Assembly: GCF_001707755.1 (NCBI RefSeq)
Contig: NZ_MBDL01000001.1
Span: forward strand, 619,471 to 683,470
DNA from: Acinetobacter celticus
GTDB lineage: Bacteria > Pseudomonadota > Gammaproteobacteria > Pseudomonadales > Moraxellaceae
Direction: 5' to 3'
Length of the DNA: 64,000 bases
A program made the translations under genes and the position numbers. Under the pieces are notes generated by a model. The model worked only from the letters and a program-made list of their open reading frames with translations, was not told where the DNA came from and made no database searches. How positions within the stretch are numbered: the stretch's first letter is position 1; each line of letters begins with the position of its first letter. Of this stretch, positions 17,956 through 26,898 are shown in pieces.

Positions 17956-18882
17956 TCAACTGATCTGTTGAGTCGATACAACACTGGTTTTCAAATAAAT
18001 ATTACCCCAATCTTCAAAGCTAGACCATTGATCTGAGCCTACTTCAGACAAACGTACTTGCTCAACCCAATTCAAATCTTGGGCCAATTCCACAATTTCA
18101 TCTAAACTTACTGGGCCCTTTGGTGCAGATTCAGTTAGCATATAAAAGAATTTTGGTTCATTGGGTTTACCCATATATGTATTGGCTTTTTCTACAAAAT
18201 TTTGTACTTGATCACTAGTAGCAATCTTTTTACCTGCATCGGTCGCCTTATCCAAAGCAATTTTTGAAGTTGATGCTAAAGATTTAGATCCTTCAACAAT
18301 ATTATCTTTGGCTGATTTAAATAATGCGTTAAGACGTTCGCCATCATCAGTTTTAAAATCTTTCAAAATGTTTTGTTCAGCATTTTCGACAGATAAATCT
18401 AAATAAGGTGCTTCAGAAAAACCCAAACCATTAGCAATAAAGATCGTTGGAATTGAAGAGCGTAAAGTGTTGTACCCTTTCACACGTGCATTATATTCAT
18501 TACGCCACTGTGCAATTTCTGCTTCACATAGCTCAATATTTGAAATTAAGCGATGATATTGTTGATCTGCTTTTAAGTCAGGATAACGTTCTGCTAAACC
18601 TTGCAGATTGGTTAACATCATATTACTGTCTTGGTAATTAGAATAAATCGCATTCATTCCAGTTTCTTTAGCAATCGTTAAATGAACCAATTGCTCACTG
18701 GCCTGATAGCCTTTAACCACGTCCATTAACTGATTAATTAAATTTACTTTCTTACTGATAGAAACTGAAATATTAGATAATGCTTCTTTAATTTCGTGAG
18801 CATTGCGTTGCAAATTATTGTAAGACTGTAGAACCTTATAAATTATCAGTATAACAACCGCTAATAAAATCCACATCCACAT
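17956..18882 (-). CDS. LemA family protein
   Basis: A 308-residue protein anchored by an N-terminal membrane helix (about 2-18). It then has the LemA pattern: YNNLQRNAHEIKEALSNISVSISKKVNLINQLMDVVKGY, NAIYSNYQDSNMM, LAERYPDLKADQQYHRLISNIELCEAEIAQWRNEYNARVKGYNTLRSSIPTIFIANGLGF (residues about 95-150). A C-terminal extension (about 200-308) ends in a segment resembling a GYF_2-like or DUF4339-like fold (EVGSDQWSSFEDWGNI). LemA proteins have no settled role in bacteria. The gene stands alone on the minus strand. Confidence 0.85.
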   Translation of the reverse strand: MWMWILLAVVILIIYKVLQSYNNLQRNAHEIKEALSNISVSISKKVNLINQLMDVVKGYQASEQLVHLTIAKETGMNAIYSNYQDSNMMLTNLQGLAERYPDLKADQQYHRLISNIELCEAEIAQWRNEYNARVKGYNTLRSSIPTIFIANGLGFSEAPYLDLSVENAEQNILKDFKTDDGERLNALFKSAKDNIVEGSKSLASTSKIALDKATDAGKKIATSDQVQNFVEKANTYMGKPNEPKFFYMLTESAPKGPVSLDEIVELAQDLNWVEQVRLSEVGSDQWSSFEDWGNIYLKTSVVSTQQIS

Positions 18883-18973
18883 AGGTGAACCCTCCAGATT
18901 TATAATTTATGCACCTCACATAGGGCGCATATAGTTTTATAGGAGGGTTCATTCTAACTTTATTTATTGAAAA

Positions 18974-19825
18974 TTAAAGTAAATTACCTAATTTCTCCCC
19001 CATCACGACTGTAGAATTGGCTTTAAAAGTTTCATCCCACTGGATTTTATTTTCTTCAAATAAAATAACTGCCGTAGACCCTAAATAGAAACGGCCCAAT
19101 TCCGCCCCTTTTTCTAAGAATAAATTGTGCTGGTTTAGCTCTAAACGGCCTGTTGGCTTCACTTTTCCTGTAGCCACAGTTTCAATACCCGCCACAATCA
19201 TAGCGCCTACCAATACCACGGCCATACGCCCCAATTCAGTATCAAATAAACACACCATGCGTTCATTGCGAGCAAATAGACCTGGAATATTTTCGGCTGT
19301 GGTTTGATTCACCGAAAATAATTCACCTGGTACATACAGGGTTTCAGTCAATGTCCCCGCAAATGGCATATGCACACGATGATAGTCCTTTGGCGACAAA
19401 TACACCGTAGCAAATTCACCATTCTTAAATGGTTCAGCTAATTGCGGATCGGCAATCAGTTTTTCCACCGAAAAGCTTTGACCTTTAGCCTGAAAAATAT
19501 CACCCGCTTCAATTTTACCTAATTGAGAAATGGCACCATCGGCAGGCGAAACAATACTGCGACTATCTGTATCAATTTCACGTACCCCATCTTTTAAAGA
19601 GCGGGTAAAAAATTCATTAAATGATTTAAATTTTAAGGCATTGCTTTGTTCTGCAATGGACATATCAATGCCATATTGGGTTTTAAAGGCACTAATCACC
19701 ACATTTTTAACCAATGGATTTTCACTCGCAGCAACTTTACCAATCACACGAGACAACTTGTGCTGTGGTACAAGGCGTTGTGTTTGAATGAAAATTTGTT
19801 TTTTTAATCGTGATGTGATGCTCAA
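18974..19825 (-). CDS. psd: Phosphatidylserine decarboxylase
   Basis: Makes phosphatidylethanolamine from phosphatidylserine at the inner membrane. It is a 283-residue proenzyme with the self-cleavage motif LGST near the end ([16 protein letters not shown]), which generates the pyruvoyl group. Other family motifs are [40 protein letters not shown] and [11 protein letters not shown]. Its start overlaps the end of the rhodanese gene by four bases, so the two are translationally coupled. The same rhodanese-psd pair is found in Pseudomonas. Confidence 0.96.
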   Translation of the reverse strand: MSITSRLKKQIFIQTQRLVPQHKLSRVIGKVAASENPLVKNVVISAFKTQYGIDMSIAEQSNALKFKSFNEFFTRSLKDGVREIDTDSRSIVSPADGAISQLGKIEAGDIFQAKGQSFSVEKLIADPQLAEPFKNGEFATVYLSPKDYHRVHMPFAGTLTETLYVPGELFSVNQTTAENIPGLFARNERMVCLFDTELGRMAVVLVGAMIVAGIETVATGKVKPTGRLELNQHNLFLEKGAELGRFYLGSTAVILFEENKIQWDETFKANSTVVMGEKLGNLL

Positions 19826-20676
19826 GACGGCAACTCTCCGGTTATGATAGGACTATCGAGGCGATTGCCCCATTCACTCCACGCACCATCGTAAGCTCGA
19901 ATATTCCAACCCAGTAAGCGCCCTAAAATATAGGCAAGTCCTGAGCGGTGATGGGACTGGCAGTACACCACCACGGGTTCATGAAGATTGAATCCCAGTT
20001 GTTCTAAGCGTTGTTGTATGCGTTCTAAAGGATGCAATTTTAAATGATTTTCCCTACTAAGGGCAGTACTCCATTCAAAATGTCGTGCAGTAGGAATATG
20101 ACCGCCTCGTCTAGCCGCTAAACGTAGGCCAGTATATTCATCTTCGGTACGACAATCCCAAACCTGAATTGTATTTTGTTGCACTTTTTCTAAAAGTTCA
20201 GCATATTCAATTTGATACTGACTTTTGTTAGCCAAATGGATTGGTAACAAAGGTACTACAGGAATGATGGGATCGACCTTTGATGAGGTTACTAAGCCCG
20301 CACCTAGCCATGCATGAATCCCACCATTGAGTAAACTGGTGCGTTCAAAACCCAAACAATGTAAATTCCAAATTAAACGCCCTGCCCATGCGCCACCTTC
20401 ATCATCATAAACCACCACATGATGTTCAGGTGAAATGTTCAAATGGCGAACTAAAGCTTCTAAACCCGCTTGATCGGGTAAAAGCCCCATTGCTTGTTCA
20501 TCCTGACGTACCAATAGGTTTGGTTTGACATGAATAGCATAGGGTATATGCAATTGCTCATAGACGGAACGACGGCTCAAATCGATAATTCTTAATTTTT
20601 CATGGCCTAAATACGGCACTAAGTCTTCTGCATCAATCAGCAATCCGAGGTTTAAGGCAGATTCAGTCATGGTCAT
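19822..20676 (-). CDS. Two-domain rhodanese (thiosulfate sulfurtransferase)
   Basis: A 284-residue tandem rhodanese. The inactive N-terminal domain contains [22 protein letters not shown] and [24 protein letters not shown]. The C-terminal active domain contains [11 protein letters not shown] and the catalytic loop CQSHHRSG, close to the CQTHHRSG loop of Pseudomonas/Azotobacter RhdA as I recall it. It transfers sulfane sulfur, for example from thiosulfate to cyanide in vitro. The gene is coupled to psd by a four-base overlap. rhdA would be the likely symbol by synteny, but I leave it blank. Confidence 0.9.
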   Translation of the reverse strand: MTMTESALNLGLLIDAEDLVPYLGHEKLRIIDLSRRSVYEQLHIPYAIHVKPNLLVRQDEQAMGLLPDQAGLEALVRHLNISPEHHVVVYDDEGGAWAGRLIWNLHCLGFERTSLLNGGIHAWLGAGLVTSSKVDPIIPVVPLLPIHLANKSQYQIEYAELLEKVQQNTIQVWDCRTEDEYTGLRLAARRGGHIPTARHFEWSTALSRENHLKLHPLERIQQRLEQLGFNLHEPVVVYCQSHHRSGLAYILGRLLGWNIRAYDGAWSEWGNRLDSPIITGELPS

Positions 20677-20780
20677 TTCGTAGGGTATTTGAATAAGTAT
20701 GCCTTGATCTTAGCACAAGTCATTTTTACGATTATGGTGATTTTTTGCATTCTGTTAGCAAAATTTTAGATATAAACAAA

Positions 20781-20804
20781 ACGGCCAGAACAAAGTCTGA
20801 CCGT
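20781..20804 (-). terminator. Terminator of pncB
   Basis: ACGGTCAGA / TCTGGCCGT stem (read on the minus strand) followed by TTTTGTTT, just after the pncB stop. Confidence 0.7.
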
Positions 20805-20834
20805 AGAAAATAGCAAAGTTAACGAAATGGTCGC

Positions 20835-22037
20835 TTAGGCTTCTGAAATATCAAAAACCTGACGTAAATAAGCCAAGAAGGTGTCGTTATCGGTCATGGT
20901 TTTTCCCGGACTGTCAGAAATTTTTGCCACCGATTGTCCATTACATTCCACCAATTTCAACACAATATTTAAGGGGGTTTGCCCCATGTCGTTGGTTAAG
21001 TTTGTGCCAATCCCAAAACTCACTTGGAAACGATCTTTAAAATAATGATGCAATGACCATGCTTTTTCTAAATTCAAACCATCACTAAAGGTCAGCATTT
21101 TGCTTTTACTGTCTACTTTTAGCTTTTTATAATGGGCATAGGCTTTATCCCCCCATTCATACGGGTCGCCACTGTCATGACGCAACCCATCAAACAGCTT
21201 GGCAAAGTACAAATCAAAGTCACGCAGGAACGCATCCATACCGACCACATCGGTCAGCGCAATACCTAAATCACCACGATATTCTTGCACCCAAGTTTCC
21301 AACGCCGATTTTTGAAAATTACGTAAACGCACATCTAGCGCTTGGAATGCTTGTAAAAACTCATGTGCCATGGTGCCAATTGGGGTAATGTTCAATTCTT
21401 TCGCAATGAGGACGTTACTGGTACCACGGAAAATATACGGTGCAGCGTGATTAAACTCTTCAATGACATGTTTTTGCCATGCAAAACTATAACGACGACG
21501 TGTGCCAAAATCGGACACTAAAAAAGGTGGATCATTGGGGTTTTGTTCTGCTTGGTATTTTTTTAGCAGTTCAGTTTTAGCCAAAAGACGGCGCTCACCT
21601 TCAGCCAAAACCTCATCCGAACGCATTCGTTTAAAGTACAATTCGTTCACAAGGGCCAAGACAAAAATTTCAAACATCATGGCTTGAACCATCGGGCCTT
21701 CCACCCAAATATCTAAACGACCTTCGCTGTCGATACCCGCTTTAATAAAACGGCGCTTCAGCTGAAACAGCTCTAAATAATCGACAAAATCGCTTTTAAT
21801 AAAGCGCAAGCTACGCAAATACAGCAGTTCATCTTCAGCAAATTTAAGCTGACAAAGATAATCTAACTGCTCATTCAACTCATCCAAAATATCTGCTAAG
21901 GGATAAACCGTATCATCTAAATTACGACAACGAAAATGGTAAACACTATGCGTTTGTGGGAATTTATGCAGAACCACTTGAAGCATGGTGAATTTATACA
22001 AGTCAGTATCAAGCAGGGATTGAATGATTGGAGCCAT
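20835..22037 (-). CDS. pncB: Nicotinate phosphoribosyltransferase
   Basis: Converts nicotinate and PRPP to nicotinate mononucleotide in NAD salvage. The 400-residue length and motifs agree: [20 protein letters not shown] at the start, [12 protein letters not shown] around residue 180, [22 protein letters not shown] (with the active-site His region), [28 protein letters not shown] around 290, and [12 protein letters not shown] near 350. pncA, which supplies nicotinate, and nadC, which makes the same mononucleotide from quinolinate, also lie in this window. Confidence 0.96.
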   Translation of the reverse strand: MAPIIQSLLDTDLYKFTMLQVVLHKFPQTHSVYHFRCRNLDDTVYPLADILDELNEQLDYLCQLKFAEDELLYLRSLRFIKSDFVDYLELFQLKRRFIKAGIDSEGRLDIWVEGPMVQAMMFEIFVLALVNELYFKRMRSDEVLAEGERRLLAKTELLKKYQAEQNPNDPPFLVSDFGTRRRYSFAWQKHVIEEFNHAAPYIFRGTSNVLIAKELNITPIGTMAHEFLQAFQALDVRLRNFQKSALETWVQEYRGDLGIALTDVVGMDAFLRDFDLYFAKLFDGLRHDSGDPYEWGDKAYAHYKKLKVDSKSKMLTFSDGLNLEKAWSLHHYFKDRFQVSFGIGTNLTNDMGQTPLNIVLKLVECNGQSVAKISDSPGKTMTDNDTFLAYLRQVFDISEA

Positions 22038-22401
22038 ATCTATTTGAATTTCGCTGTGCTTCTTGCATTAAAGCATATTTTCTTAGGTAAGATGGCAAGT
22101 TTTGCGCTGGGCTACGCTGTTTTAAAAGAATATTGCTCAATGGGCCTAAATAGAAAAAACCTACTGCGCTTTATTCAAAGCAAACTACACTTTTGTCCAA
22201 TGTTCTTTGCTCCATCTTAGACCTCATTTTTCTCTTACTTGTCGCCTTTTATTCTGTTTTAGTAGCAAAATCAACTGAAGTTCGTGATTAACATTTATAT
22301 AGAGCCATGAATCAGATGGCCTTGGTTTCTAGCATCTTTCAAAGCCATCTCTACTGGATTTGTTACAATACTGACCTTAAAGATATTCTATTGGATGAGA
22401 A
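22038..22401. other. Intergenic region between divergent pncB and dtd
   Basis: About 360 bases with no convincing gene. Small open frames here lack ribosome sites and family motifs. It presumably holds both promoters. No clear operator was recognised. Confidence 0.5.
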
Positions 22402-22842
22402 ATGCGGGCGTTATTACAGCGGGTTTTAGAAGCGAAAGTGGTGGTTGAAGGAGAAACCACGGGAGAAATTCAGCACGGTATTTTGGTGTTTTTAGGCTTT
22501 GCTAAAGAAGATACTTTCGAAAAAGGCCAAAAGTTAATTGATAAAATTTTGAAATATCGTTTTTTTGACGATGAGCAAGGCAAAATGGGCTGGAACATTG
22601 CACAGGCCAAGGGTAGTTTATTATTGGTTTCACAATTTACGCTGATGGCCAACACGCAAAAAGGTTTACGTCCTGACTTTGGCCCTGCCATGCCTCCCGC
22701 TGAAGCAAAAATATTGTATACGCAATTGGTGACTTATGCGCAAAGCCAATTCCCTCATGTGCAAACAGGTATTTTTGCTGCCGACATGAAAGTTCATTTG
22801 GTCAATGATGGGCCTGTGACCTTTAACTTAGAGATTGAATAA
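22402..22842 (+). CDS. dtd: D-aminoacyl-tRNA deacylase
   Basis: Removes D-amino acids, and glycine wrongly charged on tRNA-Ala, from tRNAs. It is 146 residues, the usual length. The two catalytic motifs are intact: SQFTL (SQFTLMANTQKGLRPDF, about residue 77) and the C-terminal NDGPVTFNLE, the N-x-GP-V/F-T motif with the cross-subunit Gly-Pro. The first residues MRALLQRVLEAKVVVEGETTGEI are typical. It is a monocistronic gene with a terminator shared with the convergent SCP2 gene. Confidence 0.95.
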   Translation: MRALLQRVLEAKVVVEGETTGEIQHGILVFLGFAKEDTFEKGQKLIDKILKYRFFDDEQGKMGWNIAQAKGSLLLVSQFTLMANTQKGLRPDFGPAMPPAEAKILYTQLVTYAQSQFPHVQTGIFAADMKVHLVNDGPVTFNLEIE

Positions 22843-22850
22843 TTCAAGAT

Positions 22851-22878
22851 AAAAAAGCCTTCAAACGAAGGCTTTTTT
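22851..22878. terminator. Bidirectional terminator between dtd and the SCP2 gene
   Basis: AAAAAAGCCTTC / GAAGGCTTTTTT stem, with T-runs on both strands, between convergent genes. Confidence 0.85.
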
Positions 22879-22892
22879 ATCTAAGTGCAAGC

Positions 22893-23372
22893 TTATTTAC
22901 CTGTTTTCTCTTTTAAGAAACGGCGTGCTGCTTTTAATTTTTCTTTGATAGGTTTTGGAAGCTTTGGCGGAATCAATTTAGCCACTTGGTTAAACCACAC
23001 CAATAAACCAAAATCGCCTTCCATTTTAATACTACCGTTTTGCATTCCTGTCATAAATGCAGTCGGATCACCTTTCATTAAGGTTTTTACACCTTGTTCG
23101 CTGTCTGCAAATTGCAAAATAAAATCTGCTTTTTCTGCATCACCAGCAACAGTATCAATCTGACCATTATTTACAATAATTTGACGCGCTACGCCCAAGT
23201 CTGTCCCAATTTGGATACGGAACTGACGTTCATGCACTAACTCAATGAATTTTGGACTGGTGCGCGCAAGCTGTTTCATTCTGAGTGCTAAACCAGCAAC
23301 CAGTAAATCCAGCGGATCCGTGCTGACATCAACCAGAGGTAACTTTACGACAGGGATTGACGATAGTTTCAT
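22893..23372 (-). CDS. SCP2 sterol-binding-domain protein
   Basis: A 159-residue protein with an SCP2-like lipid-binding fold. Visible segments are FRIQIGTDLGVARQIIVNNGQID, ADFILQFADSEQGVKTLMKGDPTAFMTGMQNGSIKMEGDFGLLVWFNQ. The motif around the small helix and the strand GSIKMEGD is typical of the SCP-2 family. Residues 1-35 form an amphipathic N-terminal helix that could touch membrane. The position is unlike ubiJ, which lies with ubiE, so this is a stand-alone SCP2 protein, probably lipid binding. The ligand is unknown. Confidence 0.75.
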   Translation of the reverse strand: MKLSSIPVVKLPLVDVSTDPLDLLVAGLALRMKQLARTSPKFIELVHERQFRIQIGTDLGVARQIIVNNGQIDTVAGDAEKADFILQFADSEQGVKTLMKGDPTAFMTGMQNGSIKMEGDFGLLVWFNQVAKLIPPKLPKPIKEKLKAARRFLKEKTGK

Positions 23373-23478
23373 GACTTTGAGCCTATTGTAATTGTTGGAA
23401 AATTGACTGCATCATCCTACCATAACTTCTATTTTTAGACGCAAACCTTTGTATAACAATTATCAACCTGTCAGACCT

Positions 23479-23506
23479 AAAAAATGCGCCCTCAGGCGCA
23501 GTTTTT
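23479..23506 (-). terminator. Terminator of the small membrane protein gene
   Basis: TGCGCC / GGCGCA stem around CTCA, followed on the minus strand by six T. Confidence 0.75.
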
Positions 23507-23529
23507 AAATCGATATACTTTAATCGGTA

Positions 23530-23862
23530 TTAGCGACTTGAACACTGTTGTTCATCGTCATACACAGGCGTGTGTTCGATACAACGGCGCTTGGCCAGTG
23601 CACGTTCTGCTCGGCGATCCTCACCCAATAAAATCAAGGTAAATACCACCATCGCAGAGGTGATTGCAGTTAAATAGCTGTAAGTCATGGGTAACTCAAA
23701 CACGGTTTGCGTACCAAAACGAATGACTTCAATGAGCCCCCAAACCAGCATTCCAGCCAGCATAAAACTCAACCAGCGACGATAAGGCGAGAAGAAAACA
23801 GCAATCAAAGCCATGGCGATAAAGCTCATGCCAACGATGGTCGCTAAATTCGCTGTTACCAT
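23530..23862 (-). CDS. Small membrane protein of unknown function
   Basis: A 110-residue protein with three predicted membrane helices: about 2-24 (ANLATIVGMSFIAMALIAVFF), 30-48 (FMLAGMLVWGLIEVI) and 58-82 (SYLTAITSAMVVFTLILLGE). A charged C-terminus, RRAERALAKRRCIEHTPVYDDEQQ, follows. I do not recognise the family. The start was set at the ATG with a strong GGAGG six bases upstream; an in-frame ATG five codons earlier overlaps that ribosome site. It stands alone between the SCP2 gene and a long intergenic region. Confidence 0.6.
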   Translation of the reverse strand: MVTANLATIVGMSFIAMALIAVFFSPYRRWLSFMLAGMLVWGLIEVIRFGTQTVFELPMTYSYLTAITSAMVVFTLILLGEDRRAERALAKRRCIEHTPVYDDEQQCSSR

Positions 23863-24230
23863 AAAAACCTCCGTCATTTGGCAGAGTAAGCCATCAAATG
23901 ATGCTTCACGCTACCAAGGATTACCGTTAAATGAATAAATGGAATTATTGTCAATCTCACTTTCTATGGATGCATTATGCGGAGTTTTTTGGATAAGAAA
24001 AGTCTTGTATTTTGATAAAGCGACACACCTTGTCGCAATATTATTTTGTCATTACACTTTTTCTTTTTGTGGTTTTTCTAGAACAATGATTCCATCACGC
24101 TTGGCGTGTCATTACAAAAAAAATGTGGCTTTTATCGCCTGAAAAAATATTTTTTATAATTGGTTTAATCGTTGTTTTTCTCAGCAACTCTGTTGCCACC
24201 ACTTATCGGGTTTGCTTTGTTTTGATGAAA
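23863..24230. other. AT-rich intergenic region upstream of the small membrane protein gene
   Basis: About 370 bases. The short open frames seen here have no ribosome site and no recognisable similarity. No structured element was found apart from the serB terminator at its right end. Confidence 0.45.
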
Positions 24231-24258
24231 AAAAATGCGGTGAAAACACCGCATTTTT
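24231..24258 (-). terminator. Terminator of serB
   Basis: AAAAATGCGGTG / CACCGCATTTTT stem, with a longer T-run on the minus strand, 16 bases after the serB stop. Confidence 0.85.
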
Positions 24259-24274
24259 AAAGTCTTAGTCGTAC

Positions 24275-25495
24275 TTAGGCACGATTTAAATCTTTATCAT
24301 GCACACCAATCAAATACAGCACGCCATCTAGACCGACACTAGAAATAGCTTGATTGGCATTTTGACGTACCAATGGTTTGGCACGGAATGCGACCCCTAA
24401 ACCTGCAATAGACAACATTGGTAAATCGTTTGCGCCATCCCCTACCGCAATGGCTTGCTCAAGTGAAATACCCATGTTTTCTGCAAGTTCACGAAGTAGT
24501 AATGCTTTACGTGCACCATCCACAATGTGACCTTTCACGTCCCCTGTCACTTTGCCGTCGTGCACATCCAACACATTGGCATGGACTTCATCTATGCCCA
24601 ATTTTTCTTGCAAATATTCTGCAAAATATTGGAATCCACCAGATAAAATAGCCGTTTTATAGCCCAATGCTTTCAGGGTTGAAATTAAGCGTTCAGCACC
24701 TTCAGTGATGGTGAGGCGTTCTGCAATTTTAGGCAATACTGAAGCATCTAAACCCTTCAGTAAGGCAACACGTGCACGGAAGCTTTGCTGAAAATCAAGC
24801 TCACCTTGCATGGCGCGCTCAGTAATTTCTGCCACTTGCTGGCCAACACCTGCTTCAATCGCCAACTCATCAATGACTTCTTGTTCAATGAGGGTCGAAT
24901 CCATATCAAAACAAACCAAACGACGGTTACGACGGTAGGCATTATCTTCTTGTACCGCAACATCAACGCTCAGCTCTGACGATAAGCGTAGACAAGCCGC
25001 ACGCATAGCCGTTGCGTCTAACATTTGCCCTTTTAAACCAAACTGCACGCAGGCACGTTTAGGGCTATCGGCTTGTTCATCTAGCTCAGGACGACCTGAT
25101 AAACGAGTGACGGTTTCAATATTGAAACCCTGATCTGACACAATTTTTGTAACGGCCTGTAAGTGAGATGCGTTCAGTACGGGCGCTAAGGCTGTCACGA
25201 TATAGCGTGTACGTCCTCCCTCACTTACCCATTGATCATATTCTGCTACAGAGATTGGTTTAAAGCGCACAGTTAAGCCGATATCATGTGCTAGAATCAG
25301 AATTTCCTTCATGGCTAATGCTGTCGCAGTTTGATCATCAGACGACACAACAATACCTAAAGTCAGCTGGTTATGGATGACGGCTTGTCCAACATCTAGA
25401 ATTTGTAAGGAATGAACGGAGAGGACCTGCATTAATCGTGTGAATTGATTAGGCTGGTCTGGTCCTAAAAAGGAAATAAGAAGGATTTCTTGCAT
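24275..25495 (-). CDS. serB: Phosphoserine phosphatase
   Basis: Final step of serine synthesis. It is a 406-residue protein. The N-terminal half (about 1-185) carries two ACT-like regulatory domains (LLISFLGPDQPNQFTRLMQVLSVH and YIVTALAPVLNASHLQAVTKIVSDQG). The C-terminal HAD domain has motif I DMDSTLIEQEVIDELA, the motif II Ser in AILSGGFQYFAEYL and the acidic motif GDGANDLPML. The start chosen is MQEILLISF; upstream codons in the same frame lie in the divergent gene's control region. The divergent neighbour is an Smp/AhpA-like gene, as with serB in E. coli. Confidence 0.94.
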   Translation of the reverse strand: MQEILLISFLGPDQPNQFTRLMQVLSVHSLQILDVGQAVIHNQLTLGIVVSSDDQTATALAMKEILILAHDIGLTVRFKPISVAEYDQWVSEGGRTRYIVTALAPVLNASHLQAVTKIVSDQGFNIETVTRLSGRPELDEQADSPKRACVQFGLKGQMLDATAMRAACLRLSSELSVDVAVQEDNAYRRNRRLVCFDMDSTLIEQEVIDELAIEAGVGQQVAEITERAMQGELDFQQSFRARVALLKGLDASVLPKIAERLTITEGAERLISTLKALGYKTAILSGGFQYFAEYLQEKLGIDEVHANVLDVHDGKVTGDVKGHIVDGARKALLLRELAENMGISLEQAIAVGDGANDLPMLSIAGLGVAFRAKPLVRQNANQAISSVGLDGVLYLIGVHDKDLNRA

Positions 25496-25573
25496 GAATT
25501 GACTCGGGTTCTGAGCGACAACTAATGTGAGAATCATAATCGAAATTGAACAGAATTGCCTTGGAAGTTTACG

Positions 25574-26827
25574 TTGAATGCGCCTAGACAAGGGCTATTT
25601 GCTAGCCTACTAATTGTAAGTTTTGCTTTCCATACCTTTTTATTGGTATTGGCGACCACTCACCAGCTGAATGAAAATCGTGCCAGCCAAGGTCAACTCA
25701 TGACCAGTCAACTGGTTACGGACAGTATGACTGAAATGGAACCTGCCAATACGGTATCATTGGCATTGCTCGCAGACCGTTATGCCACAAACCCAAGTGT
25801 TGCCTCTATCCGTATTTTAAATGCAGATAATCAAGTGATGGCAACGGGTGGTCAGACTAAAACTCGTGAAGGCGAAGTTTTTGTTCGTGATGCATTACAA
25901 AATGAAAAGAAAGTCGGTACGGTCGAAATTACTTTAATTCAGCCCAGTATTGGCGAAATTTTACGTACACAGTGGTTGGCTATTTTAGTATCGCTGATCA
26001 TTCATAGCCTGCTCTGGTTGGCTTATCGTGGTATTGCCCGTCCAAGCCGTACTGAGTATTTAGCACGTATTAATAATGAATCACGCTTAAAACATGAAAT
26101 TCAAACCCTGACACAAGCTTTAGAACAAGAAAAGCATAATGCGGCTGTTGCCATTGCTCAAGCACAGCAAAATGCACAAAGCAAAGTCAAGGCCAAAGAA
26201 AGTAAACCTGTGGTGATCAACAGTAATGAATTGGCGCTGAATATTCAATTCTACGACCCAAAACAGTTATTAGACTCGGTCAACAGTACCGTCTCTGGGC
26301 CTTATTTTAATTTGTGCCAAATCTTTTTAAATAAAACGGCTGAATTATGCGTACAGCACTACAAACTCAATCACTCAGACATTTGTACTGTACATAAATT
26401 TGATGACAAAGGTGCGACCATCAGCATCTCTGCCGATACGCCAAATGCCTTACAATGCCTTACCACTATTAGTGCGGTATTCCAATTGTTATCGGATGTA
26501 TTGTATAAACGCTACCGTGAAGAAAAACGTTTTGTTTTACAAACCCGTAGTGCCATTTCTAGCTCAGTCGAAGCGATGCAATTGTCTTCCGTACAAGCCG
26601 CTGAACGTTTAGTACAACAACTGTCAGCAAAAGAAACTGCGGTACATGTACCAAATGCTTTACTGAAAGAAATTTCGGATCATTTCCAATTGGTGAGCCT
26701 ACCAAACCCAACCAATGTATTGACCCGTCATGCCTTTATGATTAACGGTATGGACAGTGAAATTGCCGAAATGGCACAGAATTTCCGTACAGAAATTTTA
26801 AAATCGAAGCAATCTAAAGCCTCTTAA
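25574..26827 (+). CDS. Smp/AhpA (YtjB)-like membrane protein with a long C-terminal extension
   Basis: A 417-residue inner-membrane protein. Helix 1 lies around residues 7-28, then a periplasmic segment (QLVTDSMTEMEPANTVSLALLADRYATNPSVASIRILNADNQVMATGG), and helix 2 around 136-155. These match the Smp/YtjB layout and its position divergent from serB. A coiled-coil (QTLTQALEQEKHNAAVAIAQAQQNAQSK) and a roughly 200-residue cytoplasmic domain of unknown fold follow and are absent from the shorter E. coli protein. No ATG is available. I chose a TTG with GGAAG six bases upstream; another TTG lies 18 bases earlier. Confidence 0.75.
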   Translation: MNAPRQGLFASLLIVSFAFHTFLLVLATTHQLNENRASQGQLMTSQLVTDSMTEMEPANTVSLALLADRYATNPSVASIRILNADNQVMATGGQTKTREGEVFVRDALQNEKKVGTVEITLIQPSIGEILRTQWLAILVSLIIHSLLWLAYRGIARPSRTEYLARINNESRLKHEIQTLTQALEQEKHNAAVAIAQAQQNAQSKVKAKESKPVVINSNELALNIQFYDPKQLLDSVNSTVSGPYFNLCQIFLNKTAELCVQHYKLNHSDICTVHKFDDKGATISISADTPNALQCLTTISAVFQLLSDVLYKRYREEKRFVLQTRSAISSSVEAMQLSSVQAAERLVQQLSAKETAVHVPNALLKEISDHFQLVSLPNPTNVLTRHAFMINGMDSEIAEMAQNFRTEILKSKQSKAS

Positions 26828-26848
26828 ACAACGTATTGTTTCTAAAAT

Positions 26849-26878
26849 AAAAAAGCCTGATCATCATCAGGCTTTTTT
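26849..26878. terminator. Bidirectional terminator between the Smp-like gene and ppk1
   Basis: AAAAGCCTGAT / ATCAGGCTTTT stem with T-runs both ways. Confidence 0.85.
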
Positions 26879-26898
26879 ATTTTATATGATGCAGAGGG

